From Galeruca laticollis (lineage: Eukaryota > Arthropoda > Insecta > Coleoptera > Chrysomelidae), in contig OY998177.1 in assembly GCA_963921935.1 (NCBI GenBank), positions 9,203,754 to 9,267,753 of the forward strand: a DNA stretch of 64,000 nt, in the 5' to 3' direction. The notes beneath the pieces are model-generated. The model had not been told where the DNA came from, did not search any database, and saw nothing but the letters and a program-made list of their open reading frames with translations. The position numbers were made by a program, and so were the translations under genes. Within the stretch, counting starts at the first letter, position 1, and each line of letters starts with the position of its first letter. Shown here one piece after another: positions 24,513 through 35,825 of the stretch.

Positions 24513-26472
24513 ATAGTTTATTTTATATGGGAATTTAATTTGCCCTACGTTGGGCCGACATTTTATTATAGTGAATAGAATTGGGTGAGAAAATAGTTTA
24601 ATTTGCCCGGTATGTTGCGGATTTAATATGTATGATAAACAGTTTATTTAACCAACATGAAAACTTCTCATCTCAGGGTAGAGTTCAAGTATTTTAAATA
24701 AAATGAGTTTATAATTTTATATATGTTAGCGCCAAAGTTAATAAATGCTTTATATTTTTAAAAATAAATTTGTTAATCAGAATATGTTACTTTTTTTAAT
24801 GATTTCAAATTAAATACGGTCCTGTCCTGCTTAAAAAAATATCTGCATAGTTCAATCGATTTCATTCAGAGCTTCTGCCTGTGGTAAGTAGATGATGCAC
24901 AAGTCACCAGATGAAATGATTAACTCAAGTAATTTAAAAAAAAATTCTTCAAAAGGAAAAACAATATTTAATTTAATGAAAATAAATACACTACACTTTT
25001 ACAAGTGTTTTTTTTTTAAAAGAAAATCAACTATCTAAAAGGATGACTCTTTCATACAAATCACACGCACTCTGGTGAGATATTATTATAATATTAAAAT
25101 ACAGTTATATAATTTCATAAACATTTGACTTTCAGAAAACGGCGAAATACACTCTTAACAGCGTCTATGCATCACAAAATTTTAGTTTTTTTTTTTTTAC
25201 AAATTAGTAAGTACGCCTGACCTCTTAATACATTAATAAATTAACTTGTACTACCTTATTTACTTCACGATTTCTGTTTGTTCACCTTTATTTGTTCCAG
25301 ATTCTCCTCCTGGAAAACCTCCCTGTTGGCATTCTGCTTCTACCAGAACAGGAATCGATGCTGTATTTCTTTCAAAGTCCAAACAGCTCACACAAATTCC
25401 ACTATTCAATGTTTTTCGAAAACTATTGTGGCAAATTTACTTCCACCAGACACAAGACACCATATTATAAAATAAAATCCATGATTAGTGTTTTACAACA
25501 TTCAACAATTCCTTTTTTTAATTATTAATATAAACTAAACTACTTACACTGATATATCTCTTGTAAGTATAATGTATTTGTTTTAAATTCTATGGTCAAA
25601 TTTTGTCTTCCAAATGATTTCAATTGATTTACTTTACCAAAAAATTTTGCTGCTCCAAAAATCTCTTCCCAAAAAGAAAACCTACTTGTCCATAGCCCCC
25701 ATAATCAACAACTTTTTCACATTCTGATTTTTTTTTCGTTAGCAACACAGTTGTCGCCGATGTGATCTTTTTTAAATGTTTATTAACCAATCAAATTTGA
25801 CTATTTATTTTATAACTCAAATTCTTCATTTCAACCAGTGAAATGTTCATCCATTATATCATGATATTATATTCTAAGGTTTTTAATTACTTAGACTTCC
25901 TATATTATTTTCATTCAATAATATTTCTTAGTATTGTTAAAATGACATTTCCTAACCTCTAAGTATGTATGTCAAATGAATATTCATAATGTTTTAATAG
26001 ATGACAGCTGTTACCTTTTAATATGTATGCAAAATGAAAATTCGTTTTCTTTATAAGTCATGTTCTCTGAAATTCACATTATTTTATATTTTCCTGCTCT
26101 GTTATGTCTAAACATCTACACTATCTCATTTTAATGTCTTAATCAACAAATATTACGAGATTAGCTTGACTTTACAGAATAAAGCATTTAGTTTCTTATT
26201 ATGAACAAATTTTGATACTTGATCTCTTTGATAAAAGTTTCGTTAGGTAATTTATTTCATATAAATTGTTTATCACACCTATTCGCAATTATCCCTACAT
26301 TATACAGTCTGTCCTTTCTGTATGTCTTCTCTATCGAATAGTGGATCGTACAGATTGTCTCCATTCAAATGTTTAAAAAAAAATTTTGACTTAAAAAAAT
26401 TCTTTTAGATTACAATACATAATCTTAATTCTTCATCATTTGATATACAGGGTGTAGCATTATTTTTTCACA
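24509..26472 (-). repeat. 3' LTR of element G
   Basis: Left-hand copy, which is the 3' LTR in element orientation. It contains two primer-site-like motifs near its end (24542-24560 and 24605-24621, read on the minus strand) and a less AT-rich island at 25300-25450. Its high-coordinate end is TTCACA next to ATAACATCCCC, the complement of the purine tract. Confidence 0.9.
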
Positions 26473-26869
26473 ATAACATCCCCTAAATTTTGCGTTTATC
26501 AAATTTTTTATTCTAAGAAAAATTTTATGAACGCAAATTTTACTTCAAGTACTATATTCTAGGATTGTCTTTCAATTTTACTAATAATACATTTCTTTTT
26601 ATTTCAGGTTGCTGTTCTAAAGATGATTTTGGAATCCTGTGTTGCAGTATCCTCTTCAGTTAGTTTTAATTCTATTTACAATACCATAATTAAATATGTA
26701 TACAAATTCTTATTTTATTCTTAGGTACATATTTCATTTACAAGTTTAATCCAAAGGAATTAGTTTAAAAAAAATCATGTTATAAATCCATTTTTGAAAA
26801 TTCTTTAATGTTCATTATGCGACTTATTACTTCTACATTTCTCAGAGTCTCTTATATCGGTACAATTTA
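26473..26869 (-). other. 3' non-coding region of element G
   Basis: About 400 bp between the RT fragment and the 3' LTR with no reading frame. Its LTR-proximal end is the complement of a GGGGATG-type purine tract. Confidence 0.5.
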
Positions 26870-27085
26870 TTAATTTATATTTCTTGTGTTACATCTCTCT
26901 ATAATACCATCCTTCAGCATATTTTGTATCTCTGAATCAACTTCTTTCCTATATTTATAAGGTATGGGATATGTTCTTATTCTGAAATTTTCTATTCCCT
27001 TAACTTCTATCTTATGTACATAGTTATTTGCCATTCTCATCTCTTTTTTAACTAATCCTTTATACTTAATTATTAAATTCTTCAC
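26870..27085 (-). pseudogene. RT N-terminal fragment of element G
   Basis: Contains NNYVHKIEVK, TYPIPYKYRKEVDSEI and MLKDGIIERC. This is the stretch just before the RT palm in elements B (KMIQDGIIERS) and C (YPIPYKYQE). It ends at a stop a few residues later and no palm motif follows. Confidence 0.8.
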
Positions 27086-27119
27086 TTTCTCAGCATATTA
27101 CTTATTTCCACATACTAAT

Positions 27120-27325
27120 TCCAATTTTTCCATTATTTCATCCCTCTCCATATTCCATAACTTCCTATTATCCTCTTCAAATTCCAATTCTTCCATATTT
27201 CCACTCCTCTTTATATTCCATAACATCCTATTATCCTCTCCAATTGCCAATACTCCCATATTTCCAATCCTTTCTATATTCCCATAACTTCTTATTATCC
27301 TCTTCAACTTCCAATTCTTCTATAT
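27120..27325 (-). repeat. Tandem repeat of about 60 bp in the protease-RT linker of G
   Basis: Three imperfect units encoding EEDN(K/R)(K/M)LW-type sequence (EEDNKKLWEYRKDW, GEDNRMLWNIKRSGN, EEDNRKLWNMERDE). The unit boundaries carry frameshifts, so the repeats are spread over two frames. Confidence 0.65.
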
Positions 27326-27704
27326 TTTCTTCTTCAAATTCAATTCTATTACCATTTAATTCAATCTCCATCTTTTCAAAATCAATTCTTGCTTTATATT
27401 TCGTTAATTCATCTATTCCTATAACTATGTCTGATTCCAAATTATTCACTAACAGTAATTGCATTTCAACTTCTTTCCCATCCTTCAATTCAATCTTTTG
27501 TATTATAGACTTATTTACTTCACATAGCTTCTTTCCATTTGCTCCTATCAATGTAGTTTTTGGTATTTTAATTAATTTGTTTTCATAATTTTCAATGTTT
27601 TCTTCTATTAGTTTTGTTTTAATTATGGACGCTTCCGAACCTGTATCTATTAATAATTTCATTTCTTTTCCATTTAATTTCCCTTTAATATTTTTCAATT
27701 CCAT
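27231..27704 (-). pseudogene. Aspartic protease of element G
   Basis: Carries the active site LLIDTGSEASIIK, the flap-side TLIGANGKKL and VIGIDELTKYKARIDF, matching protease of elements B (LIDTGSEVTLI) and C (LIDTGSEISLI). The frame starts after the end of gag and runs into the acidic linker with tandem repeats, where the frame is lost. The protease core itself looks whole. Confidence 0.8.
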
Positions 27705-28157
27705 TATTTCTCATAATTCTAAATCTTCCCCAAATTTTATATATTTCATTGGATGTTTATATGTTATCACTCTCTCTTCTCTCCTTTGAATACTGTTCTC
27801 TGTAATTGTTATTTTTGTTGTTATTTTATTTGAAGTTTCTGTTATAGTTGTTTTTGTTTGCTATCGTTCTTATTATAGTTATTGTTATTTCCTAAATTGT
27901 TGTTATAATTGTTGTTTTTTTGTTATAATATCCATTTGTATTATATCTGTTAATGTAATTATTTCTGTTTTTCATCATTATCTTTATATATCCTAATTTA
28001 TATCTATGTACAACATTATATTTACATATGTTTTTTTTTAACATTATTTGTTAATTATAAACTTCTTATTTACATGTTGTTTTTTATATTCCTTATCGAC
28101 CTTTTACAATTCCTTATTCGTCTTCTAGATTCCGGTCCTATAATACAGCCTTATTAT
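27705..28157 (-). other. Degraded gag tail of element G
   Basis: About 450 bp between the gag stop and protease. Read on the minus strand it is rich in AAT/AAC (Asn) codons with TAT and AGA, like the Asn/Arg-rich Gag tail of elements B and C, but frame breaks prevent a continuous protein. Confidence 0.5.
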
Positions 28158-29528
28158 TCAATTTAATTTTCTTTTCCTAAATTTCGTTTTATCCTCTTCT
28201 CTTATTGTTTGATTCTCTTCTATCTGCTTCCTAAGTTTCTTAAAATTTTCCACTGTGTCTTTTTCAATTTTGTTGTCCCCTATCTCATCAATTTCTCCCA
28301 ATGGATTCATGAAAATTTGTGTTTCCAATTTCTTCATATTATTGTTTCTTCTTTTTATTATTTCATTTCCCATAATACTCTCACTTCCTATCATTTCATT
28401 TTTAATTATCCTATTAAAATTTCTTGGATAAATTATCTTTATATTTCTGCCAAGTTTTAATCTCATTTCGAAATTTTCTGCATAAATTATTGTTTCTATA
28501 TTCTGTCTTATGGTTTCTTCTATTTCTTCCTTGGTCTCTTGTAATATCTTATTCATTTCCTCTAATTTCCAATTAAGTTGTATCCCCCTATTATTATTAT
28601 TATTTGTCTTACCATATGTCACTATTCGTTTCAATATATTAACATCTGGGTCTGTTATTTCCCAATAAATCTCTTTTTCATAAATTTTCATAGCTTCCTC
28701 ACTTCCTAGATTCTGTAAATTGCTATCTATCATCTCCTCATTTAGTTGTCTTTGTATTTTTATTTCATCAATTTCCATTTTATTACTTAATTTTGGTTCT
28801 ATAGTATCATCATTTATATTTTCATTTTGTAACTTTACATCCATTTGAATCTCTCCTTTGAAATCCTTTTCCTTCTCTTTTATTTCCTTGATTCTGTTGA
28901 TCTGTGAATTGTCTATTTCTGTGGTTTTTTCAATCCCCTCTCCTCTTATTTCTTGTTTAGTGGATTCTGTTTTATTTTCTATGTATGTGTTTGATTTTTC
29001 CAATATCTTCTCAAAATGTCCCAATTTTTCATCCATCAATTTTATTATCAGTTCCTTAGTTTGTTTAATTTCTTCTTTGTTCTGGTCCATCTTAATATTC
29101 ATTTCTTTTTTTAGTTCTTCCTTATTTTGGTCCATTTTAATATTCATTTCTTCCTTATTCTGGTCCATCTTAATATTCATTTCTTCCTTATTCTGGTCCA
29201 TCTTTACATTCATATTATTCATTTCACGATTTAAATTTCCATTCATTTCTTTCATTTCTCCCATCATCATTTTAAACATACTCATCACGTCCATATCCTC
29301 TTTCTCTTTCGATTTTTGTTTGACCCCTTGTCCTGTTTCTTCTGACAATGGTGCATCTTCTTCTTCCTGACCTTGTTCTGCGATGTCTTCTTCCGAATGT
29401 TCTCTCCCCTGTTCCAAATATTGTACCTTAAAATCTCCTCTAACATTACTCCTTTCTTCTCTTTCTTCATCAGACCTACTTTCGACTCCTACCTGCTTTC
29501 CGTCCCTTAATGTCATTTTCCTTTCCAT
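28158..29528 (-). CDS. Truncated Gag of element G with hendecad coiled coil
   Basis: 456-residue open frame starting MERKMTLRDGKQVGVESRSD, the shared lineage start. Residues roughly 100-160 hold four near-identical copies of an 11-residue unit (KMDQNKEEMNI type), followed by more coiled coil. The capsid homologous to B and C should begin near residue 365 (FEMRLKLGRNIKIIYPRNF), but it is not continued by the conserved GQTLLWF or YLEP motifs, and the protein ends early. It could still be made and join particles formed by a complete Gag through its N-terminus; that is inference. Confidence 0.75.
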   Translation of the reverse strand: MERKMTLRDGKQVGVESRSDEEREERSNVRGDFKVQYLEQGREHSEEDIAEQGQEEEDAPLSEETGQGVKQKSKEKEDMDVMSMFKMMMGEMKEMNGNLNREMNNMNVKMDQNKEEMNIKMDQNKEEMNIKMDQNKEELKKEMNIKMDQNKEEIKQTKELIIKLMDEKLGHFEKILEKSNTYIENKTESTKQEIRGEGIEKTTEIDNSQINRIKEIKEKEKDFKGEIQMDVKLQNENINDDTIEPKLSNKMEIDEIKIQRQLNEEMIDSNLQNLGSEEAMKIYEKEIYWEITDPDVNILKRIVTYGKTNNNNNRGIQLNWKLEEMNKILQETKEEIEETIRQNIETIIYAENFEMRLKLGRNIKIIYPRNFNRIIKNEMIGSESIMGNEIIKRRNNNMKKLETQIFMNPLGEIDEIGDNKIEKDTVENFKKLRKQIEENQTIREEDKTKFRKRKLN

Positions 29529-29610
29529 TTTATGTATTTAAAATCTTTTAATACAGTAAAAAAAAACTTATTTCAATGCTTTTTATTATTATTTACAAAA
29601 TTTCTATATT

Positions 29611-29630
29611 AGCCCCACGTTGCGGTGACA
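29611..29630 (-). promoter_or_regulatory. Primer-binding site of element G
   Basis: Minus strand TGTCACCGCAACGTGGGGCT, three bases from the last LTR base. It matches the tRNA-Lys(CTT) complement in its second half (CAACGTGGGGC), and the element B site (TGTCACCCAAAACGTGGGG) closely. Confidence 0.65.
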
Positions 29631-29633
29631 TTT

Positions 29634-31596
29634 TATTATAGTTTATTTTATATGGGAATTTAATTTGCCCTACGTTGGGCCGACATTTTATTATAGTGAA
29701 TAGAATTGGGTGAGAAAATAGTTTAATTTGCCCGGTATGTTGCGGATTTAATATGTATGATAAACAGTTTATTTAACCAACATGAAAACTTCTCATCTCA
29801 GGGTAGAGTTCAAGTATTTTAAATAAAATGAGTTTATAATTTTATATATGTTAGCGCCAAAGTTAATAAATGCTTTATATTTTTAAAAATAAATTTGTTA
29901 ATCAGAATATGTTACTTTTTTTAATGATTTCAAATTAAATACGGTCCTGTCCTACTTAAAAAAATATCTGCATAGTTCAATCGATTTCATTCAGAGCTTC
30001 TGCCTGTGGTAAGTAGATGATGCACAAGTCACCAGATGAAATGATTAACTCAAGTAATTTAAAAAAAAATTCTTCAAAAGGAAAAACAATATTTAATTTA
30101 ATGAAAATAAATACACTACACTTTTACAAGTGTTTTTTTTTTAAAGAAAATCAACTATCTAAAAGGATGACTCTTTCATACAAATCACACGCACTCTGGT
30201 GAGATATTATTATAATATTAAAATACAGTTATATAATTTCATAAACATTTGACTTTCAGAAAACGGCGAAATACACTCTTAACAGCGTCTATGCATCACA
30301 AAATTTTAGTTTTTTTTTTTTTACAAATTAGTAAGTACGCCTGACCTCTTAATACATTAATAAATTAACTTGTACTACCTTATTTACTTCACGATTTCTG
30401 TTTGTTCACCTTTATTTGTTCCAGATTCTCCTCCTGGAAAACCTCCCTGTTGGCATTCTGCTTCTACCAGAACAGGAATCGATGCTGTATTTCTTTCAAA
30501 GTCCAAACAGCTCACACAAATTCCACTATTCAATGTTTTTCGAAAACTATTGTGGCTAATTTACTTCCACCAGACACAAGACACCATATTATAAAATAAA
30601 ATCCATGATTAGTGTTTTACAACATTCAACAATTCCTTTTTTTAATTATTAATATAAACTAAACTACTTACACTGATATATCTCTTGTAAGTATAATGTA
30701 TTTGTTTTAAATTCTATGGTCAAATTTTGTCTTCCAAATGATTTCAATTGATTTACTTTACCAAAAAATTTTGCTGCTCCAAAAATCTCTTCCCAAAAAG
30801 AAAACCTACTTGTCCATAGCCCCCATAATCAACAACTTTTTCACATTCTGATTTTTTTTTCGTTAGCAACACAGTTGTCGCCGATGTGATCTTTTTTAAA
30901 TGTTTATTAACCAATCAAATTTGACTATTTATTTTATAACTCAAATTCTTCATTTCAACCAGTGAAATGTTCATCCATTATATCATGATATTATATTCTA
31001 AGGTTTTTAATTACTTAGACTTCCTATATTATTTTCATTCAATAATATTTCTTAGTATTGTTAAAATGACATTTCCTAACCTCTAAGTATGTATGTCAAA
31101 TGAATATTCATAATGTTTTAATAGATGACAGCTGTTACCTTTTAATATGTATGCAAAATGAAAATTCGTTTTCTTTATAAGTCATGTTCTCTGAAATTCA
31201 CATTATTTTATATTTTCCTGCTCTGTTATGTCTAAACATCTACACTATCTCATTTTAATGTCTTAATCAACAAATATTACGAGATTAGCTTGACTTTACA
31301 GAATAAAGCATTTAGTTTCTTATTATGAACAAATTTTGATACTTGATCTCTTTGATAAAAGTTTCGTTAGGTAATTTATTTCATATAAATTGTTTATCAC
31401 ACCTATTCGCAATTATCCCTACATTATACAGTCTGTCCTTTCTGTATGTCTTCTCTATCGAATAGTGGATCGTACAGATTGTCTCCATTCAAATGTTTAA
31501 AAAAAATTTTTGACTTAAAAAAATTCTTTTAGATTACAATACATAATCTTAATTCTTCATCATTTGATATACAGGGTGTAGCATTATTTTTTCACA
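29634..31596 (-). repeat. 5' LTR of element G
   Basis: Right-hand copy. Primer-site-like motifs within its end lie at 29667-29685 (TGTCGGCCCAACGTAGGGC on the minus strand) and 29730-29746, spaced about 54 and 62 bp from the functional site. ATAATATAT follows its outer end. Confidence 0.9.
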
Positions 31597-31619
31597 ATAA
31601 TATATATATATATATATAA
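31597..31619. repeat. (TA)n microsatellite
   Basis: Short TA run at the outer end of element G's 5' LTR. Confidence 0.9.
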
Positions 31620-31877
31620 TAGGTTTAGAAATTAAATTACCGGCACGTAAGTGGTATCATTAGACACGACTAGATATAAATAAAGAAATTCAATTGATGT
31701 TTGAATGATTTTGAAATATATACTTAATATCTAAAAGGAAATCAAGATTAGTATAATAATTAATCATAGATCACTATTATTTATTTAATAACACAAATAA
31801 ATAACATATCATAAACCATATTATGGAACATGTATTTATTCACGGTACGGAACATGGCAAAATCGAATGACAGATAC
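31620..31877. other. Pre-insertion sequence left of element I, with target duplication
   Basis: AT-rich, no gene. It ends in CGAATGACAGATAC (31864-31877), repeated exactly at 42505-42518 on the far side of element I. The sequence therefore continues at 42519. Confidence 0.8.
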
Positions 31878-31959
31878 CTTAGATTAGATTAGATTTTAAC
31901 GGTGCACTGAAGCCAAAGGTTTATTGTGCCCCCCCCTATCAGAGCTGTTCTCGCTACTA

Positions 31960-34900
31960 CTACAGCTCGTCTTCCAGTTCCAAGGTTCTAACGAACTCTA
32001 GGATTTGGGACGGCTTCAACGAGGTTAGGTCCTCACTCTCACAAGTTTCTTCTCCGAAGCATTTCTTGCGTTGGCTTGCAATGGCGAGGCATTCCAGAAC
32101 TAGGTGATCCGGAGTTTCATCCTCCTCCCCACAGAATCTACACTCGTCAATCTCTGCTAGACCTATTCTCATTAAGTGCTTCCTAAGGCGGCAGTGTTCT
32201 GTAAGAAAGCCCGTGAGGAGATGTAGCTTATGTTTACTGAGGTCCAAATATTTTTTGGATCTAGCAGTGTCAAAGTTCCACAGGAACTTTTTGGAATGTT
32301 CCAACCCGGAAAGACACCGCCAGAGTGTTTCCTCTTTCTTCCGAAACTCTTTCTTGTAGGAGCATTTTGCTACACCACATAAAGGCTCCGGGCCAATAAA
32401 GGACATTTGTGCTCCTTTCCTGGCAAGTGTATTGGCCTCTCCATTTCCCGTGATTCCCGAGTGGCCAGGAACCCAGACGAAAGAGACCCTATTATTCTTG
32501 CCTAATTCATTAAGTTTTTTTCGGCACTCCCATGCCAACTTTGAGTCAATGACATGGGAGCTCAATGCTTTGATAGCTGCTTGACTATCAGAATGGATCG
32601 ATATGTCACATTTCTGGTTTCTTTTCAGGTTCATTTCCACGCATCTTCCGATCGCAAGTATTTCTGCCTGAGAGATGCTCGGGAAGGAGCCTAACGATAA
32701 TAAGTATCTGGTGCCAGGCCCAAATACTCCAGCGCCTGCTCCAATGGTGGTTTTTGAACCATCCGTATACCATCTAATGGTGTTTTCTTTGAAAGTTTGG
32801 GTGGTGTTTTCCCTTCCCCAGTCTCTCCTCGTATTTAGCATCGTGGTGAAATTCTTTTGGATGCTTACTTTCCTGATCATTTTGTCACTGGGAAGATTTG
32901 CTAATGAGATGTATCTTGTCAGAGAGGACCAAGCTCCCTGATTTTTAATACCCTCATTACCTTAACCTTCCTTATATATTCTAAGAATTGCCTCTTGTGC
33001 AGATATTTCTATCACCAGATGTAGAGGTGTGAGATCTGTAATGATCTCAAGTAACCTAGTTCGACACGTTCACATAGCTCCAGTGATGCACACACAGGCA
33101 AGCCTTTGAACTTTGTCGAGGGTCTTCCTCGTGCTGTACCGATTTACTTTTGTGTGCTAAACTATTGCCCCATACGTAATTGCTGGTCTCACAATCATGG
33201 CGTACATCCATCGCAGTATTTTTGGGTTATAGCCCCACCTCTTTCCAGCTAGATTTCTGCACGCCATCAAAGCTCTTATTGCTTTACTAGCAGTTATTTC
33301 AACATGCTTATTCCATGGAAGTTATCCCTAGATATTTAACCTCTGATTTCCATTCTATGATTTCCCCGTTTAAGGATATGGGTTTCATGACTGGAAGTGT
33401 TCTTTTCCAGGTAAATGAATTACTATGGTCTTGCTTGGGTTAATGTTTAGTCCCACTGACAAGCACCATAGCTCAATGATTCTGAGGCCCTTTTGTAATA
33501 AATCACACAAGGTGCTCTCGAACTTGCCTCTGACTATTAAAACAATGTCATCGGCGTAGCCCATACATACAAAGCCAAGCTCCGTTAGCCTGTAGAGCAA
33601 CTCATCTACTACAAGGCTCCATAGAAGGGGAGATATCACTCCCCATTGAGGTGTCCCCCGATCGGCTTTAACTGAGGTGGTTTGATTCCCCACCTGTATC
33701 TCAGCTATCCTCGTTGTCAACAACTCATACATCCATTTTATAATGGTTTCATTCACTCCTCGCCTTTTTAGTGCTTCTCTGACAGATACATGAGTTGTGT
33801 TGTCAAAGGCCCCTGATATATCCAGGAATGCGCACATTGCGATTTCTTTGATGTTCAGAGTTCTTTGGATGACTTCAGTCAGCTGATACAGAGCCGTCTC
33901 AGTTGATCGACCTGCTCTGTAGGCATGCTGACATTTATGAAGTGGTATATTCTCCAGATTCACTGTTCTTATGTAGTTATCCACTCCATCGATTTGAGTA
34001 GAAACGATGTTATTTTTCGGTATGAAGGTTACCCTTGCCCTTCTCCATTTTCTAGGTATTAGACCCACTGCTAGATTGCTTCTTGTAATCTTCAGCAGGT
34101 GAGGAAGAATCTCCTCTATCTCCTACTGTAGGAGTGCTGGAAATATTCCATCCTCTCCTGGTGATTTATATGGTTGAAAGGTACTTATTGCCCATTCCAA
34201 CCGTTATCTGGTAAATATTATCTTAGCAATGTCCCAATCTTCCTTGCGGGATTTTTTGGTGTAGTTCATTGCTATTTCGGTGCTTGTTGCTGATTCACTA
34301 CCTGGGAAGTGGGTTCTAAAAAGATGAATCGATCGTTCCTCTTCACCTTCCGTGTATGATCCGTCTGGCTTTTTCAGCGACATTGTGGGGTTAGTTCCCC
34401 CATTTGCCATGCCCTTTTGTAGTCTTGCCGCTGTGTGAGTGGAAGTGATCTTTTCGCAAAAGGCTTGAAAATTAAACCTTTTGGGCTTCCTAATCTCTTT
34501 ATTGTACTTAGTAAGGTTCTCAGTGTACCTGTGCCAATTACCGTCACGTTTGGCTCTATTAAAGAGCCGTCAGACCTTTTTTCTGAAGTTTGACAGGTTC
34601 TCATTCCACCAAGGAGCATCCTTTTCTGAACGAGCTTTTGAGAGTGGCCAACTGGAATGAAAAGCTTCCATTATTGCCTCCCTGATCTGTTCGACTCTTT
34701 GTTCCAGGTCGTAGTGCGGGTGACTTACCCCATTCACTTCGACGTGTTCTAAATTGTCCTTCAGATTGGTCTTGTGAAGAGACCAATCAGTATTTCTAGG
34801 ATTTCGGATTGTGTTAATCGAGGTGGTATCCTTTGGTCGGAAAGTGATGGCTCGCTCATCCCCCTCCAATCTTTTACATTTTTCCTAGCAGCAACATTAA

Positions 34901-35226
34901 CAATTGTTACGTCCAGGACCTCTTCTCTTGCTCTCGTGACAAAAGTGGGGGTTGTCCTCACGTTTAAGGTACCAAGATTATTTGCTAAGATATATTCTAA
35001 TAAACAGTCACTTTTTGCGTTGTTATAGGTGCTTACCCACTCGGTATTATGTGCGTTGGCATCACCACCAATTATAATTGGCAGCCGTCCGTTATTGCAG
35101 TGTCTCACTAGCTCTTGTACCTCTTCTGGCGGTGTCATCGGCACGTCTCCAGCGAAGTAGGCAGAGGCAATGATGATGTCTCGGTCGATACCCCCAATGT
35201 TGAGGTAAACCATGATTGGAACATGG
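31960..35226 (-). pseudogene. ORF2 of element I: endonuclease end, RT, RNase H, CCHC
   Basis: Major part of the polyprotein, downstream of the H insertion. Endonuclease C-half (34761-35213) has IIASAYFAG and IIGGDANAHN but SLSDQR in place of the usual SDH, so the catalytic His is missing. RT (33385-34068) has AFLDISGAFDN, GTPQWGVISPLLW and GYADDIVLIV. RNase H (32880 downward) has WYTDGSKT, SQAEILAIG, IHSDSQAAI and WVPGHSGITGN. The final knuckle is CRFCGEEDETPDHLVLEC. Frame breaks occur near 34200, 34600 and between 33385 and 32880. RNase H removes template RNA. Confidence 0.87.
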
Positions 35227-35684
35227 TGTAGTGGTTACTCAGTAAGTGTCCCTCGTATACTTGACGTTTACCATAAAGGCATATTACCATTGAGGAAATC
35301 ACTTACCTAGCAACCTGTATTCGGGAATAGAATAAACAACATCACATTTATAAAAATCACTGGGTTCAAGTTTTAATACGTTAAAATACACAATTATAAA
35401 TATATCGATCGACATAGTCAAAGTATAAATAACAATCATTCCATCCTGGTTCGTTCACTCTTATTTTATAGGAAACGTAGTTATGTTCAACTAAATGTCT
35501 GACCTCCGTCTATAAGTTGTACATGTTTGTTTATACATTAACAGAAACGTGCCTCCATTGATAATTGACATTGACCTTTTCAGAGCAATGGTCGCTAAAT
35601 ACTATAATTAATATTAACCTAAATTTAAATCTTATTTCTAAGCTAATGTCCTTTTTCCATTACTGTATTTTAAGGATCACTACA
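35227..35684 (-). repeat. 3' LTR of element H
   Basis: 458 bp, TGTAGTGG...CACTACA on the plus strand. It is preceded by the ATGG duplication and followed inward by the complement of the purine tract. Confidence 0.92.
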
Positions 35685-35825
35685 TCATCCCCTCTTGGAA
35701 GAGAAAAATTAAATCATTTTAATTTTTCGATATCACTTATACCTATAACTGTTTTTAATGAATGTTTTTGTTTTGTCTTTGTTCACTAAACACTACTTGT
35801 TCGTTTATCAATACACTTCACTTAT
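35685..35825 (-). other. 3' non-coding region of H with polypurine tract
   Basis: Short segment between integrase and the LTR. Minus-strand CTTCCAAGAGGGGATGA adjoins the LTR and should prime plus-strand synthesis. Confidence 0.6.

Larger units (their letters stand above)
24509..31596 (-). mobile_element. Gypsy-like LTR element G, very recent, non-autonomous
   Basis: Minus-strand element with 1964- and 1963-bp LTRs differing by about two substitutions and two small run-length indels by eye. The internal region is only about 3.2 kb: primer site, a gag missing most of its capsid, protease, and the first about 70 codons leading into RT. RT palm, RNase H and integrase are absent. The purine tract AAATTTAGGGGATG sits next to the 3' LTR. 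The LTRs begin TGTGAAAAAAT and end in TATAATA. Near-identical LTRs with so little pol imply recent mobilisation by proteins from a relative. Confidence 0.88.

Noticed and set aside
25246..25470. 74-codon plus-strand frame repeated at 30370-30594 as a possible gene pair
   Set aside because: It lies antisense inside the two LTRs of element G, and the duplication is explained by the LTR pair. Only the composition of the island is reported.
27244..29370. Ser/Phe/Ile-rich plus-strand frames
   Set aside because: They are complementary-strand shadows of the Lys/Glu/Asn-rich gag and protease of element G.
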